From: Phyto melanocephala
Lineage: Eukaryota; Arthropoda; Insecta; Diptera; Rhinophoridae
Direction: 5' to 3'
Length of the DNA stretch: 64,000 bases
NCBI GenBank assembly: GCA_941918925.1
Contig: OW799237.1
Coordinates: 111,570,515-111,634,514 of the forward strand
In this document: positions 12,826-24,962 of the stretch, one piece after another
Layout of the letters: each line of letters starts with the position of its first letter
Numbering within the stretch: position 1 is the first letter of the stretch
The notes under the pieces: generated by a model
Told to the model about the DNA's origin: nothing
Seen by the model: only the letters and a program-made list of their open reading frames with translations
Database searches by the model: none
Program-made: the position numbers and the translations under genes

Positions 12826-13330
12826 TTGTTAATAAAACGCAAACTGCCGTATTCATACAGACTCCACTTGACTGTTTGCGTGCACGATGCTGGCAAGAAC
12901 GTTACAGTTAATGGTGGCCACTATAGAGCCATGATTACTAACCTCTTCGTTCATCAATTGAACAACCATGATGTGCAGGAGTTGTGGTTTCAGCAAGACA
13001 GCGCAACATGTCACACAGCTCGTGCCACAATTGACTTATTGAAGGAAACGTTTGGTGACTGCATAGTTGCATGTATCGGACCCGTGAATTGGCCTCCAAA
13101 ATCGTGCGATTTAACACCGCTAGAGTAATTTCTGTGGGGATATGCGAAGTTGCTAATATACGCTGATAAGCTTGAAGCGATTGGACATTTGGAGGACAAC
13201 ATTTGCCGAGTTATTGCGGATATACGGCCACAAATGTTAGAAAAAGTCATCGAAAATCGGCCCTCCAGGTTAGACTATGTACGACCCAGACGTGGCGGTC
13301 ATATGTCAGAAATCATATTTAAATTATAAT
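12826..13330 (+). pseudogene. Mariner-like transposase, C-terminal half, truncated
   Basis: Codons from about 12880 read NVTVNGGHYRAMI, ELWFQQDSATCHTA, VNWPPKSCDLTPLE, a stop at 13126-13128, then in the same frame FLWGYAK, ENICRVIADIR-like and VRPRRGGHMSEIIFKL to about 13328. The QQD Asp and the CDL Asp are separated by 36 residues. The 5' half is missing: the fragment starts at the edge of the Helentron at 12102-12822. No TIR was seen. Confidence 0.8.
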
Positions 13331-13339
13331 GCCAGAAGA

Positions 13340-13952
13340 TTATCTATCTATCAAATAAATGGTCAGAGTATGTGATCTACAGACAATTAAATAGATTTTA
13401 ATAAATCTTAAGTGATTTTTTTCAATAAAAATCTGTCTTCTTTTTTTTTTGTAGATTTAAATAATTTCCGATTCCTTCTATCTTTTTAGTTTTTTTTAAT
13501 AAATATTTAGAGTATAAGTACAAGTCTAATGTAATGTATGGTTGATATAAACAAATATTACACATACAAAAATGAGTTTATACATGTTTTGTTCTATTAT
13601 ATGTTACGGTCAATGACCATCTTGAAAGTATCAAGTGTTAAATGCAGATAGAAAAAAATAACAAAATAATCATAAATGTATGTATGTATGTACATATATC
13701 AAGTAAGTATACAAAAACAATTAAAATTTTTGGTAGAATTTTATTTTTATGAAAATAAATTTAGATTAAAAAAGTATGTATGTATGTATGCATGTAAATT
13801 TGGAAGATATTTTTCACTAAACTTATTAGTCAGTTGTACGTACATTTATGGAATTTAACTGTACCTTCATATTGGACAAGCACACCCTCTACTCTCTTCA
13901 AACATACGTAAATAAATACATACGAGTTATAGACCATCAACACATTTGATCA
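13340..13952. other. Non-coding with TATG microsatellites
   Basis: AT-rich DNA with TATG runs at 13677-13692 and 13775-13792. Nothing else recognised. Confidence 0.55.
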
Positions 13953-14431
13953 TTATACCGTTCACACTATAGTGTAGCAGTTAGTCATTCATTTAAGACC
14001 CTACAAAGTATTTCTATTCTGAATCTTAATAGATAAAAAAATTGATTAAGTTAAGTCCATCTGTCCATGGGTATGCTGAAATCAACTTTTTAAAGCCGCC
14101 ACATATATTTCAGATAATTGTATGGTATAAATGTATCTGCTTTCAAGAATGTTCCGATTGAAAATCAGTTATGTGGGCACATTACGAGCTGATATATATG
14201 TAAGTGAAAGAACACGATTGCCTCTGTTTTGTACACAAATAAAATTAGATTTTGCACTTCAATGGGTCAACTACCGAAAAATATATCGGCGAAAAAAATT
14301 AAAAAAAAATGTCAATTAAATGTTCAAGTTATCGATTGCCTAAAAAAGTTTTGGTCACAGTTGCAGTTACTGTCAGTTATAGTCATTACCTGATAGTACG
14401 AACTGTGTGCCGAATATAGCGATCTTACTCT
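13953..14431 (+). mobile_element. Older, decayed INE-1-like Helentron
   Basis: Begins TTATACCGTTCACACTATAG, keeps GACCCTACAAAGTAT and AAATCAACTTTTTAAAGC, and ends TGCCGAATATAGC with CTTACTC. It is clearly more diverged than the subfamily 1 and 2 copies. Confidence 0.7.
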
Positions 14432-14462
14432 TTTTAAAATAATTTAATCGGTTTTATTGCTG

Positions 14463-14863
14463 CCCAGCAAAAAAATCTATATCACTTCTTTGATTTTTCA
14501 GGGGTTCAACTGATGATGAAGTACTTTAATTTAGGTGAAAACACTAGTGATTTTAACATTAGCGTGTCATTGGCGATCATGTGTTTACATGAATATTTTA
14601 ATGAACTGCACGCCATTCTAAAAAGGGCATGGAACTCATGCATATTTGGTGACAAGTATCGGATATTTCATGTGTTAAATTTGTTTGTTTACATGAATTC
14701 TTTAAGATATTTTGCATGATGTTGCATTCATTTTTAAGCACATCATTTATGACAAATTATTTTGCAGTTAAGAAGTCATTTAGAATTAATGCTTTTACAC
14801 AATTGATTTAAAAGTCTTGTAAATGTAATTCGCTTTGCACTACTTCCAATTTTTTTTGCTGGG
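14463..14863. mobile_element. Possible TIR element, 401 bp, CCCAGCAAAAAAAT ends
   Basis: CCCAGCAAAAAAATC at 14463 and ATTTTTTTTGCTGGG ending at 14863 are about 14-bp inverted repeats. Inside, TTTACATGAAT occurs twice (14584, 14688). No duplication was identified, so the assignment is tentative; a similar CCCAGCAAAAAAC lies alone near 41013. Confidence 0.5.
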
Positions 14864-15117
14864 TGTCTTTTCAGCAAGACTTTCGTCAAGATGTGAAAAT
14901 ATGTGAATTGTTTAAGTTTAAGTCTTTAACAAATCAGTTATGACATGAAAGATTTTATTCTCAGTTAAGGTATTAAGGTACATCTTCACTTCACTTCATT
15001 TTATTTCATAATAAAAAATATAATAGAAATTCATATTTATTATCGAAAATGCAGCTAAAGCTTTTTTATGGAAAGAAGCCACTATGGCGCATTAAATTCG
15101 GTAAAACATTTACAAAT

Positions 15118-15990
15118 TGATATTACAATGTCAGTTCGGCTTTTGCATTTGTGAAGTAAACACATAAGACACATAAGACATGAATCGCTTTTCTAACCCA
15201 GAACGCTGAATAATTTTTTTATTTTTTTTTTCTGTAATAACTTGTTGGTGGTGTTGGAGCAGCGTAAATTTAGATGTAGATTTTCCGGTCGTCCGACACC
15301 AACTGAACAAATACTACGGCGTTTAGATGCTGGCCTAGAAAATGAGACAATACGATAAGCTGTCAGCTTTGGGCGGGCCGCAGCAGCCGTTCAGGTAAGA
15401 ACCAAGCGGCTGCAGCTGAAGATATCTTAGCGAATCCTGCAATTGGGCAACAAACGGCGGTTTTTACAGAGATTTTTGATGAAAGACTTGAAGATGTTCC
15501 CTTAGGAAATGCGGACAGTGCATCAGCTGCTAGCTTAAGTCATCTTGAACCTAAACCACAGTATTATCGCTTCTGGGGCACGGAAAATCAGCGTATAACA
15601 CACAAAGAGCCATTACACCTGCTTAAAGTTATTTTATGGTGTTAACGCTGGAAGCATCATCGGGCATTATTAAAAAAAATACGCAGGCCAAACGACTATT
15701 GTGAACGGCTACAGAGATATATTCTCAGCGTATTTTTTCTACCTCAACTGGACGAATTAGGACCGGAGAACATGTTGGTCCGACGGGATGGTGCAAGGAC
15801 GCATATCATACGACCTATCTCTCGTTTTGATGATTCCCTTTGACCGGAATGATCACCTGATTTAAACATTCTAGACTTCTAAAAGTCACAAGTCTATGTC
15901 AACAAGCCTCAGACACTTAAAGCCCACATAGAGTGACTAAAAAGGCCATACTTCGGGCCCGTATACTTTAAGGGCGGCAGCCACTTAGGC
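15118..15990 (+). pseudogene. Decayed Tc1/mariner transposase relic
   Basis: Short blocks in shifting frames: FSGRPTPTEQILRRLDAG (15275-15335), a region with QQTAVFTEIFDERLED (15440-15490), NYxRDIFSAxFFxQLDELGPENM-like (15700-15770), RRDGARTHIIRP (15780-15815), SPDLNILDF (15855-15880) and VYVNKPQTLKAHIE (15893-15932). The order matches the DDE half of a transposase. A 5' segment (TTTGTGAAGTAAACA near 15149) resembles 5000-5015. Confidence 0.6.
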
Positions 15991-16069
15991 GATCTCATTT
16001 TTAATACAAAAAAAAACATAAACTAAACAGAATCCAAAATTCACATCGGCTGTCAACTCAATATTTTGA

Positions 16070-16430
16070 CCGCTTTATGGGCCGAAGGATTTATTGGTCC
16101 ATACATCTTCACAAATAACGATGGTCAGAACGATACATTTAACGGAGAGTAACATAGAGACATGCTTACTGTTTCGTGCCTCAATTAAAAAACATTAGTA
16201 CTGCAGACATCTTACACAGAGAAGTTTACTGAACAAAAAATTTCAAGAAATGGGCCGTTCATGTCATTTCATGCCATTAGATTATTTTCTATGGTGATAT
16301 GTAAAGTCCAAGATCTATGCAGAAAAATTAGAAATGATTGAGCAGTTGATAGTTAATATTCGACGCTTTATTGCCAAAAAGCAGCATCGCTTACTGTGAA
16401 GGAGTTTGAAAATTGAACTTCATTTGCTAA
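16070..16430 (+). pseudogene. Mariner-like transposase fragment
   Basis: Reads EGFIGPYIFTNNDGQN and FNGE near 16080-16150, then ISRNGPF near 16240, DYFLW-like and SKIYAEKLEMIEQL-like near 16280-16345, and RRFIAKKQ-like near 16360. It has the same block order as the C-terminal half at 12826-13330, with many stops. Confidence 0.6.
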
Positions 16431-17630
16431 TATTTTTTCGATATTATGAAAAGCTATCTCGGTTAACTTTAATTTTTTTACAAGTTGACAATTTGTAATA
16501 AGAAAGAAAAACATAAGGTTTTTGTTAGTTTGTTAAAGGCATAACAAAAAAACTCTTCAAATGGTTGATTACAAAGGACGACACAGAACGGCAAAGCAAA
16601 TAAAAATTCCACTAAAAGTAAATCTGTTGATCATATTACCATTAAATACTTTGTGAAAACTTAAGAGAGTAAAATAGAATTGCAACAAAGGAGTGTTAAA
16701 AACTAAACTACAAACTAAACTGTGTAACAGTTTAATGCTTTTAAAATTTTTCTAAAAACTTTAAATGTAAATTTTGACCTTTTCCACTCACATTTAGAAA
16801 ATTAGTTTTTTTTTTTTTGTTTGTGTGTATCCCTTCACCTGTAATCTGTTGGTGTATTTGGCCTAATACCTTTAAGTTGCTGTTATTATTTTGCATTCGC
16901 TGGATGCCTTAAGGAAGGGTTGTCAATTTTGCTGCATGTATGTATGTGCGTGTGTAGTGAATAGCTGTATGATTGTTAGAATTAAATGGTTGTTGTTACA
17001 TTGTTGCCAAGTTTATGGAAAAATATTGTTTGATTACACTTATTGGCATTTCTCTATATAATGCCAGCAATACAACAACAACAAAACCTACAACTTGTGA
17101 TGCTTGTTATGATTGAAATGGTTGTGTTGCTAGTAACGCTGCCTGCAACAGTAAATGCTGATGATGATGGTGTCCATGTTTTTGTTTAAACAGATGAATG
17201 AGAGTGTGTGTGTGTGTGTGAAGTAGCAATTTCTCTTATTTTGCTTGCATTTTGTCAGTTCAATGTTGACTATAGTTGTTTTTGTTGTTAAAAATTTCCT
17301 ATATTTTTTTTTGTTCTATCTGTTTTTCTGCTGTAAATACAATCATTCACACTTTTGGTTTCTTTTTCGACTTTATTTAAAAATAAAAAAACATTTTTTT
17401 GTCATTGATGCCAGAGAAGAACATTTCTCTCGTTCTTTGTTTTATACGTTTTTTTTTCTTTCTGCAAACGACTCCACTTTGTGTCTTCATGCCCATTCAC
17501 TCACTCACTTGGCTTTACTACAATATTTAAAAAAATGCAAGAACACACAAACAAACTCAAAAATATATCATGTCCAGAAAAAAAAGAAAAAGTCAGGACA
17601 GTAAAAGCATAACTAAAATAAGAAAAAAAA
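16431..17630. other. Non-coding, T-rich; GT microsatellite
   Basis: A (GT) run at about 17204-17220, pyrimidine-rich stretches 17270-17470, and no gene or element. Confidence 0.55.
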
Positions 17631-17959
17631 CAAGTCAAAGTGCTATATTCGGCCGTGCCGAATCTTCTATATCCTTCACAACGTGTAGTCATACAATAAC
17701 AATTGTTCGTATCACCATTCATCCCATATGAAATACGTACATACATATAAAAAACATACATATATAAAAATATTCCATTGTAAAATTATAAATTTTCGTA
17801 TGAATGTTAAAAAAAACAAAAATAAAAAAAATAAAATATAAAAAAAAAAATTTTAAAAAAATTTTTTAAAAAAATTTAAAAAAGAAAAATTAAAATATAT
17901 AAATAAATATAAAACAAAAAAAAATAAAAAAAAATTAATATTAAAAATTTAAATAATAT

Positions 17960-17990
<31 letters not shown>

Positions 17991-18532
17991 GTTTAATAGT
18001 TTTTTAAACTTAAGGTCCTTTTAATAATAAAAAATCTAATAAAAAACTATTAAACATATATTATTATAAAAGGTCAAAGAAACCAATAATTATTATTAAA
18101 AAGGAAATTTTAAAAAAATTTAAAAAATTTTTTTTTGGCTCAGCTGGGATTCGATGGCACGTTTTCTCTAACCAGTATACACGTTTGTATGTATGTATGT
18201 ATGTTGTTGTTGTTATGTTGTTTTTGTGAAAAAAAATCGAGGTGGTCGTGGGTTTTTGCTCATATCTCAGTTGTTTATGTACCGATGTTTCTGATTTTCA
18301 ATACCGATCTACTCCCGAATATTTCTGATATTTGAATACCTCACCCGGGTCCAAGCGATGTCGGGGGGTTGATTTCAACATACACACGGACAGACTGACA
18401 GAGCTTAATCGACTCCCCTATTCATAAGCTTTCAGAAAATATATACTTTATGGGGTCGGAAATGAAAATTGTAGAAATTTCACACGGAATGACAAACCTA
18501 TATATACCCTTTTTCACTGTGTGAAGGTGTAA
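17631..18532 (-). mobile_element. INE-1-like Helentron, subfamily 2, with an internal hairpin insert
   Basis: Both ends are present: CAAGTCAAAGTGC plus palindrome on the left, CACTGTGTGAAGGTGTA on the right. The A/T-rich centre contains an extra palindromic segment at about 17990-18110 related to the TIR family at 40563-40939. Confidence 0.87.
17988..18112. repeat. Small palindromic insert of the AATAGTTTTTTAA TIR family
   Basis: GTTTAATAGTTTTT near 17991 pairs with AAAAACTATTAAAC near 18043, and an AAGGTCCTTTTAAT block is shared with the TIRs at 40563-40939. It lies in the A/T core of a Helentron and looks like a tiny deleted derivative of that family. Confidence 0.5.
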
Positions 18533-19177
18533 AAAAATGGTAACAACAAAAGAGTTATAATCAAATAAGAAAGAATAACAAAAGAAAAATGCTTTAGTAC
18601 GAAATATCGTCCCTCACTCACCTTTGGGTAGGAAATATGAATACAATAATCATTTGATTAGCGAATTCTATTTCCTTACAACTTGTGAGCTAAATAGCTG
18701 ATATATACAACCAAAACTCAAATACAGATCAAAGTATGCTGATGATAAAACCGTAGTTGGCCCTGAAAATACATTTCCTTCGGCTGGTTTTGGAAAAAAT
18801 ATACTTTTTTAATGTTTTCTTAATTAACACAAATGAAATTTTATTTTCTCATTAATGGAAAAAAAAATTAAAAAGCAAATCAACTTGAAAGCTAGACATA
18901 GAATCGAAAGAACATTGTCTTAAAATAAAAAACTTTAATCATAAAATAGAAATAAAAAAAAAAATACGAACATTTTGAATAATTAAATCTACAAAATTTC
19001 TAAACACAGAGAGAATTAAATAAAAATTTCGTTAAAAATGTTGTATTTAAATCGATTGAAAAAAATTATTTTTATCCTTTATAAAAAAACATTGAACTGT
19101 CAAGTGAAAATTATCTAAAAGAATTTTTTACAAAATTAACATTTATTTTTCGTTATTTGAATAAAACCTTATTTAAA

Positions 19178-20411
19178 GGGTGTTTCAACCATAGTGCACG
19201 ATGTTAATTGTGAGTCACACCTTAAGCGTCACGTTTCTGCTCAACTTAATTTGACATTTCCTGGATTTAGTGAATGAACAATTCCACCATAGAGAGGTAC
19301 ACAATTGAGCAGCTTGTTGAGAATGTTGAAGCCTTTTACGAAACTGGAAGTTCGAATCAAAATGCATTACGTGCACTTCCTGATTTTTTTGGTCAGCATA
19401 ATCAACCAAATGTGCCCATATTCGAGAGGAAATGTGAAAGCACCTGTGCATGCCTAGCCCAGTTCGTTCTGGGGAAAACGTTGCTGTTGTTCACGATACT
19501 GCAGCAGAAGAGCCATTAACTTCGACTCGTCGTCGTGCCCAACAATTGAACATCTGACGAATTGTAGTGATGCGAATTTTTGATAAGGATTTGAATTTAC
19601 ACGCTTACAAGATTTAATTGACTCAAGAGCTGAAGCCTACTGACTATTTCAAGCGTTGTCAATATGCCGAATGGTTGGCTGAACAGACAGAAGTGACTGG
19701 TGACTTTTTAAAGAAAATCATATTTAGCGACGAGGTACAATTTCACCTCAGTGGATTCGTTAACAAGCAGAATAACCGCATTTGGGCATATGAGAATTTA
19801 CTGCTGATTGTTCAAAATCCGATGCATCCGCACAGAGTGATTGCTTGGTGCGGTTATGGGCTGGCGGCGTCATCGGAACGTACTTCTTCAAAAATGAAAT
19901 GAAATCATGATAATGATAACGGACTTTTTATAGCCAGAAATTGGGGATATGGCCCTGAACGATATCTGGTTCCAACAGGATGATGCCACTTACCACACAC
20001 CTAAGGAAACAATGGTTCTTTCATGTGAGCAATTCAATGGCCGTGTTCTCTGACGTCGTGACGATGTTAATTGGCCGACACGATCATGTAATTTGACACC
20101 GTTGAACTTCTTTATTTGGGGATATTAAAAACGAAAAATATGCGTCAATAAGCCAAGAATAATTTAAGGGTTTAAGCACGAGATAATTCGTCGCATTAAC
20201 GACATTGAACCTCAATTATGTCTCAGTGTCATTGAAAATATGGATCATCAGATAGAAGTATAATACCGAAGCTGTAGCGAGCATTTCTCCCATATTTTGT
20301 TTTACACATAATTGTCACTGATCATTCTATCATAAAAAAATATTAAGATAAATCTTTGAAAGCTTTTTGTTTGATTTACAATTAACAGCGTGAGTTCTGG
20401 TTGAACCACCC
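19178..20411 (+). mobile_element. Nearly full-length mariner-like relic, about 1.23 kb
   Basis: The left end GGGTGTTTCAACC (19178) and the right end GGTTGAACCACCC (ending 20411) are imperfect TIRs. Between them the whole transposase can be followed in pieces. The N-terminal part starts at ATG 19274 (YTIEQLVENVEAFYETG). A helix-turn-helix region is broken by frameshifts near 19420-19610. FSDEVQFHLSGFVNKQNNRIW lies at 19733-19795, the catalytic-type WFQQDDATYHT near 19970, and SCNLTPLNFFIWG near 20085, where Asn replaces the expected Asp. Several stops make it non-functional. Confidence 0.82.
19274..20260 (+). pseudogene. IS630-Tc1-mariner transposase, frameshifted
   Basis: An intact enzyme would bind the TIRs and cut and paste the element. 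The readable blocks are 19274-19430 (N-terminal DNA-binding part) and 19618-19902 (LKPTDYFKRCQYAEWL to NPMHPHRVIAWCG, the first part of the DDE core with FSDE). After frame changes the QQD and LTPLNFF blocks follow up to about 20260. The Asp-to-Asn change in SCNLTPL removes a likely metal ligand. The family is recognised from the order of these blocks; the subfamily was not checked. Confidence 0.8.
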
Positions 20412-21059
20412 ATGCAAAATATTGAAACACATACACAGGCCTTTAAAATATTCTAAAAATAAAACGCTGCTACAAATAGAATTAATCAAAAAAAAAAATC
20501 GAATAGATTAAAAATTCTTTTAATACAGAAAATTGACAATTTATTGAAAATTCTTTTTATAAAGATAATTCGCGAAAATTTTATATATAAAAGAAAATTG
20601 TGTACAAATGGAAAGTTTTATTTAAAAAAAAAAATAATCTATGCAAATTTTTCTGTAAATACAGATTAAAAAAAATACGATTTGTAAACCCATTTAAGTT
20701 ACATGCTCCCAAATTGCTGAACAAAAAAGTTCGTTTGCGAAGGACACATATTCATCTTAAGCAAAATTAACCAGACCAGCAACTCATACTCGTCTTATGC
20801 GAGCAAAAATGATAAAAAAAAACATAAAAAAAACAACTAAAACTAAATGAAGGAATTTGCCAACGTATTCACTGAATATATAACAAAATCTGTAACTGCA
20901 TTTCTAAATGTGTTGGTATACATCAGGGCTTCCCAACATAAATCGAAATCCTTAGCAAGGAGAAGGGTATTTATAAGCCCTTTATAAAATGTATAAAGGG
21001 TATTTTTTTAAGCCCGATAGAACCTACGAGAGGGTAAGTTGTCAAACCTTCTGATATTT
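20412..21059. other. Non-coding, AT-rich
   Basis: No feature recognised. 18533-19177 on the other side of the mariner relic is equally AT-rich and blank. Confidence 0.55.
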
Positions 21060-21570
21060 ATAATGAGTTTACTCTGGCAAATTATTATGAACATGATGAA
21101 ACTATCAGAATTCATTTTAAAAATCAGCCTTCAATTCGACTGATGTTTTATCGCAAGATTGTGTTTAACGATAAGTCTCCTTTTCGGCTTAACGGGTTTG
21201 AGCCGAATATGGAGAGAGACCAATTACAAAAGACCCTACAGACTCGATTACATCAAGATACATCGTTTAGTGTGGTTTACGCGCGGGTGGCATTATTTCA
21301 CCTTATTTCTTCAAAAATTAAATCAGAGCTGTCGTTACGGTCAATGATTTTTGTTTGAAAATATGGGCGACATTGTTCAAATGTGGTTTCAACAGGATGA
21401 AGCTACATACCATACGGCAACCACAATCATTGATTTATTGTAATCAAAATTTGACGATAATTTAATTTCGAGAACTGGGCCTGCTAATTGACCTCCAAGT
21501 AAAGAATGAGCTTCGTAGAAAACAACCAAGGTGGCCATATGCGCGAATCATTTTAAAAAGTTAAAAGTCA
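21060..21570 (+). pseudogene. Mariner-like transposase relic
   Basis: MLFYRKIVFNDKSPFRLNGF (21143-21205) corresponds to the FYRKILFSDE-like start of the DDE core. After a frame change come VQMWFQQDEATYHTATTIIDLL (21377-21440), LISRTGPAN (21465-21490) and a tail with NNQGGHMRE (21520-21550). Confidence 0.62.
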
Positions 21571-21754
21571 TGTGCTGAACATTCGAATAAAAAAAATCTA
21601 AAAAAATTTACTTTTTTTTAGGGGGGCTTAAAAACACGCTACGCAATATTCATATCCAATCGTTTAAAGTTAAACGTTTCACGATGAGCGATAAATTTGA
21701 GTTTTATAAATTGAACCACGCGTTTTCGTTCTAAAAATATTTTAAAATTAATTA

Positions 21755-22340
21755 AATTTTGGCAAACACAGTTAAAAAATTCCTACAAAATATGAACGGC
21801 AGGTTGAGTTCGATGACTGTAAATGGAATAAAATATAAATTCAGAGATAATAGAACAATTGTTGATGTTCAAATGTCAATATTGAAACAGTTTGTGAGAA
21901 AACTGCTAAAAGTTCGGCGTCCTGTGCGAGAATTGCAAAGTTCAAAAAGTTCTCTATAGCGTGTTCGTACAATAGGTCTTCGTCTTCGTGCCTATAAAGT
22001 TCAATTGACATGGTCTATGCACAGCAAAGAGAGTTCGTGTAATGGGCAATGAAAAATCAACAAGATGATGTGGATTTTTCGGAATTATTCTAGCAATGAA
22101 GCACATTTCTACTCGATGACTAGGAAAGTCGTAAAAATTGTCATATTTTGAGTTCAGAGAACGCACATGAAATTGTCGAAAAACAAATGCTTTCACAATG
22201 GACCACTCTCTGTGGCGAACTTTAGGCTGGAGGCAATATTGAGCCAAACAAGCAGTAAATGTCTTTTCTGCTTACATGGATGACATATGCATGGCCTAAA
22301 ACAGCTCATCGACACAAGCCATACAGCCCGGAATTAAAGT
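21755..22340 (+). pseudogene. Mariner-like transposase relic
   Basis: IVDVQMSILKQ and LRVRTIGLRLRAYKVQLTW (21960-22010) match the linker before the catalytic core. SNEAHFY (22092-22112), SSENAHEIVEKQMLSQWTT (22152-22208) and a glycine-rich GGNIEP-like segment follow. The frame is broken repeatedly. Confidence 0.55.
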
Positions 22341-23539
22341 CTAACATGAGATATTTCATTTAATGCGATTAGATTTGAATTTACGGAGACAATTGAAATT
22401 AAAAATCTACCACTCGTACATGAAAAGAAGAAATAAAACCCTCAATGAGGATATAAATTCATATATCAAAACAAACCTTTGCATATGCTTTTTCTTTTAT
22501 ATTTTTTTCTAAAAACCACATAAATTTAACAGCCCGATTTTTTAGTTCTCCCAAATTTTTTTGATTTATAATCCACATTTATTTTTTCTTTTATAAAAAC
22601 CATAAACAAATTCTTGATTAAAAAAAAACAATTTTTTTGTATTAATTCCTAATTATATGTTGAAAACCAACCGTACGCAAAGTTTGCGAATCCCTGCTTC
22701 ATGTATCTATTCTTTTCCGTCCTCGACTCGTACCTATTTTAAATGTCTGTCGTAGTATGTAAGTTGTAGGTATGATGTAAATACATATATTTTATCAACA
22801 TTTTACTTTTGTTGCAACAAAAACCACCACATACACTTGTAGTCAGAAAACAGAAATTTGCAACAGCGTCAGAGCAGCAGCAGCAGCAGTGGTAGAAATA
22901 GCAACAACAACTGCAGTAATGTTTCAATAAAGAAGGTTGTTGTTAGTTGTTCCTGTTTTATTTCTGCTTCTAGAGCTGACTGTAAGTTGAAAGTACAATA
23001 CGTACATACATTCATACGTGTATGTATGTATGTATCTACACATATTTTTTTTGTTTTTTGTAAGGACGTTTTTTTTCATCTTCTAGAGTTCACGTCAAAT
23101 ATATAGATGCATGTGAATAACAACATTGAATGGTTTCTTTTTCAAGTAAAGTTTTATTCGTTTTCTGTTTGTTGTTTTTTTATTTTGTTATATTGTTGTT
23201 GTACTCTATTTAAAAAGGTCGTTTTTATCCTTTTGTTTTTTTTGTTTGTTGCTATAGTTTTCTGTTTGATTTTATTTTAAACGTTACACAGTGGTTGTGA
23301 AATTAAGTAAAAATATAAAATAGTTTTTTCTTCTTTTCTTTAATTTATATTAATGTGGGTGACGTAGGGGATGTCTTATTAATTTTAACCTGAAGAAACC
23401 CAGTACACCTGATCTTCCCAGAATATTCATGCTCAATTGCCCGTTGTAGGAGTGAGCCAATATATGCCGCGTGACTATAGAAATTAGTTGGGTCATTTAA
23501 CTTGTATTCTAGCTTCACTTAAAACAAATTATATTAAAG
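22341..23539. other. Non-coding with a CAG-repeat tract
   Basis: 22860-22920 has a run of AGCAGC units and CAACAACAA, which gives short Ser/Gln-rich frames but no gene. TATG and TTG repeats lie at 23020-23035 and 23195-23205. Confidence 0.6.
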
Positions 23540-24540
23540 AATCAAAAGTAAAAGAGTAATATTTGACAGTGCCAAAACTAATTATATCCTTCACCATCAT
23601 GCACATACATACATACTTAAGTATAATTTCCACATCGTAGCAAAGCCTAGATTTCAGATTTAATGTTATACGACATTTTACTGTACATATTAATTTCGAC
23701 GCCATCTCCCTTAAATTAATAGTCAGATTGATTAGGATAAAGCCGTTTATTTCGGACGCCAACTTGGATTTATCTTTTTTATATCCGCCACCAAAAAAAT
23801 GGTGGGGGTTTAATAATTTTGTCATTCCGTTTGTAACATCGAAATATCAATTTTAGACCGCATAAAGTATATATATTCTGAATCGGGGTTTAATTTTATA
23901 ACGATCTAGCTATATCCGTTCGTCTGTTGAAAGCACGATAGAGGTCCTACCGAAAAAGCTTGGGGACTCTAATTTTGGGGTTTGTTTGGTATTGAAAATG
24001 GACTAAATCGGAATATTAGAAAGAGAGTTATAGCTCGTAATGCAAGAGTATGTCAAAAAAACCACGTCCTACATCAAATAAAATGCAATTGTGTCCAACC
24101 GCATTAACGTAGAGCCATGAAATTTCTAATGTATATTTCCTGAGCTAAAAAAAAAATTCATTGAAAATTGTTTAAATCTATGCATTAGGAAAGGAATTAT
24201 AATTCAAAATGTACTAAAATTTATACCGCACAGCGTATTTTTCGGTATATTCAAAATTTGAAACGTAATAAAACTGACAAAATTAGATGTATAATTCTGA
24301 AATTTTGCAAATATCGGTTTTTGGCTTCGTACTAACGGAAAATAAATGTGACACGTCAACTTTAACGTATAATTTTTCTATGGACAACGTTTTTAGAAGA
24401 ATAAAGGACTTCTTGAAATATATAGGTTGTATTTATTAGCAGCAACTTTATTGACACGCCTACTTTTACGTCCGTGAAAGACTAAACATTTTACAAGCAT
24501 ATCGAAGTTACAAAAAGAAAGTAAAACATATTTTAGTATA
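23540..24540. mobile_element. Divergent Helentron-like relics (types 3 and 4), head to head
   Basis: 23560-23780 matches the reverse type 3 body (AGCCTAGATTTCAGATTTAATG, also at 5629). From about 23781 a plus-strand 5' half starts: ATATCCGCCACC, TTTGTCATTCCGTTTGTAAC, CATAAAGTATATATATTCTG, GATCTAGCTATATCCG. It shares long stretches with 44750-45780 (for example TTGTTTGGTATTGAAAATGG). Confidence 0.55.
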
Positions 24541-24717
24541 AAGAGATTATTCCATAGCGATTACTGAATTAACAAAACAAATAATTTTGTGCTTTAAAAG
24601 TATATCAAGAGTCCGCCATCTAAGGTTTTTTTTAACTAGTGCTTATTTCGTGAATGGTAACACTTAGCTCATGTCTGATTTGACAGATGATTAGTTTTAT
24701 CCTTCCGCTGAACGAAT

Positions 24718-24895
24718 ATGGTTGTGTATACGCTTGAACAACACTGGGAAATATTGCGACATTACTTTGGCCGATTTCGCCAAAAAAAAAATCATCTGTT
24801 CAGAAGAAGCTCATTTTGATCTTGGCGGGTATGTTAACAAGTAAAATTGTCGCATTTGGGGACGGCGCTACGTGCCACACAGCCGAAGCTACATT
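24718..24895 (+). pseudogene. Mariner-like transposase with internal deletions
   Basis: Reads MVVYTLEQHWEILRHYFGRF, then ICSEEAHFDLGGYVNK, stop, NCRIWG, then jumps directly to DGATCHTAEAT. Blocks normally hundreds of bases apart are joined, so two internal deletions have occurred. Confidence 0.62.
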
Positions 24896-24962
24896 TTTTT
24901 ATAGCATTTTCAAAAAAAAAAAAGTTATTTGGCGGACCCTTTACATTAAATTAGTGGTGGAT

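Noticed and set aside
22860..22925. Polyglutamine/serine exon
   Set aside because: The CAG/CAA tract is short, lies between stops in all frames and has no neighbouring coding sequence.
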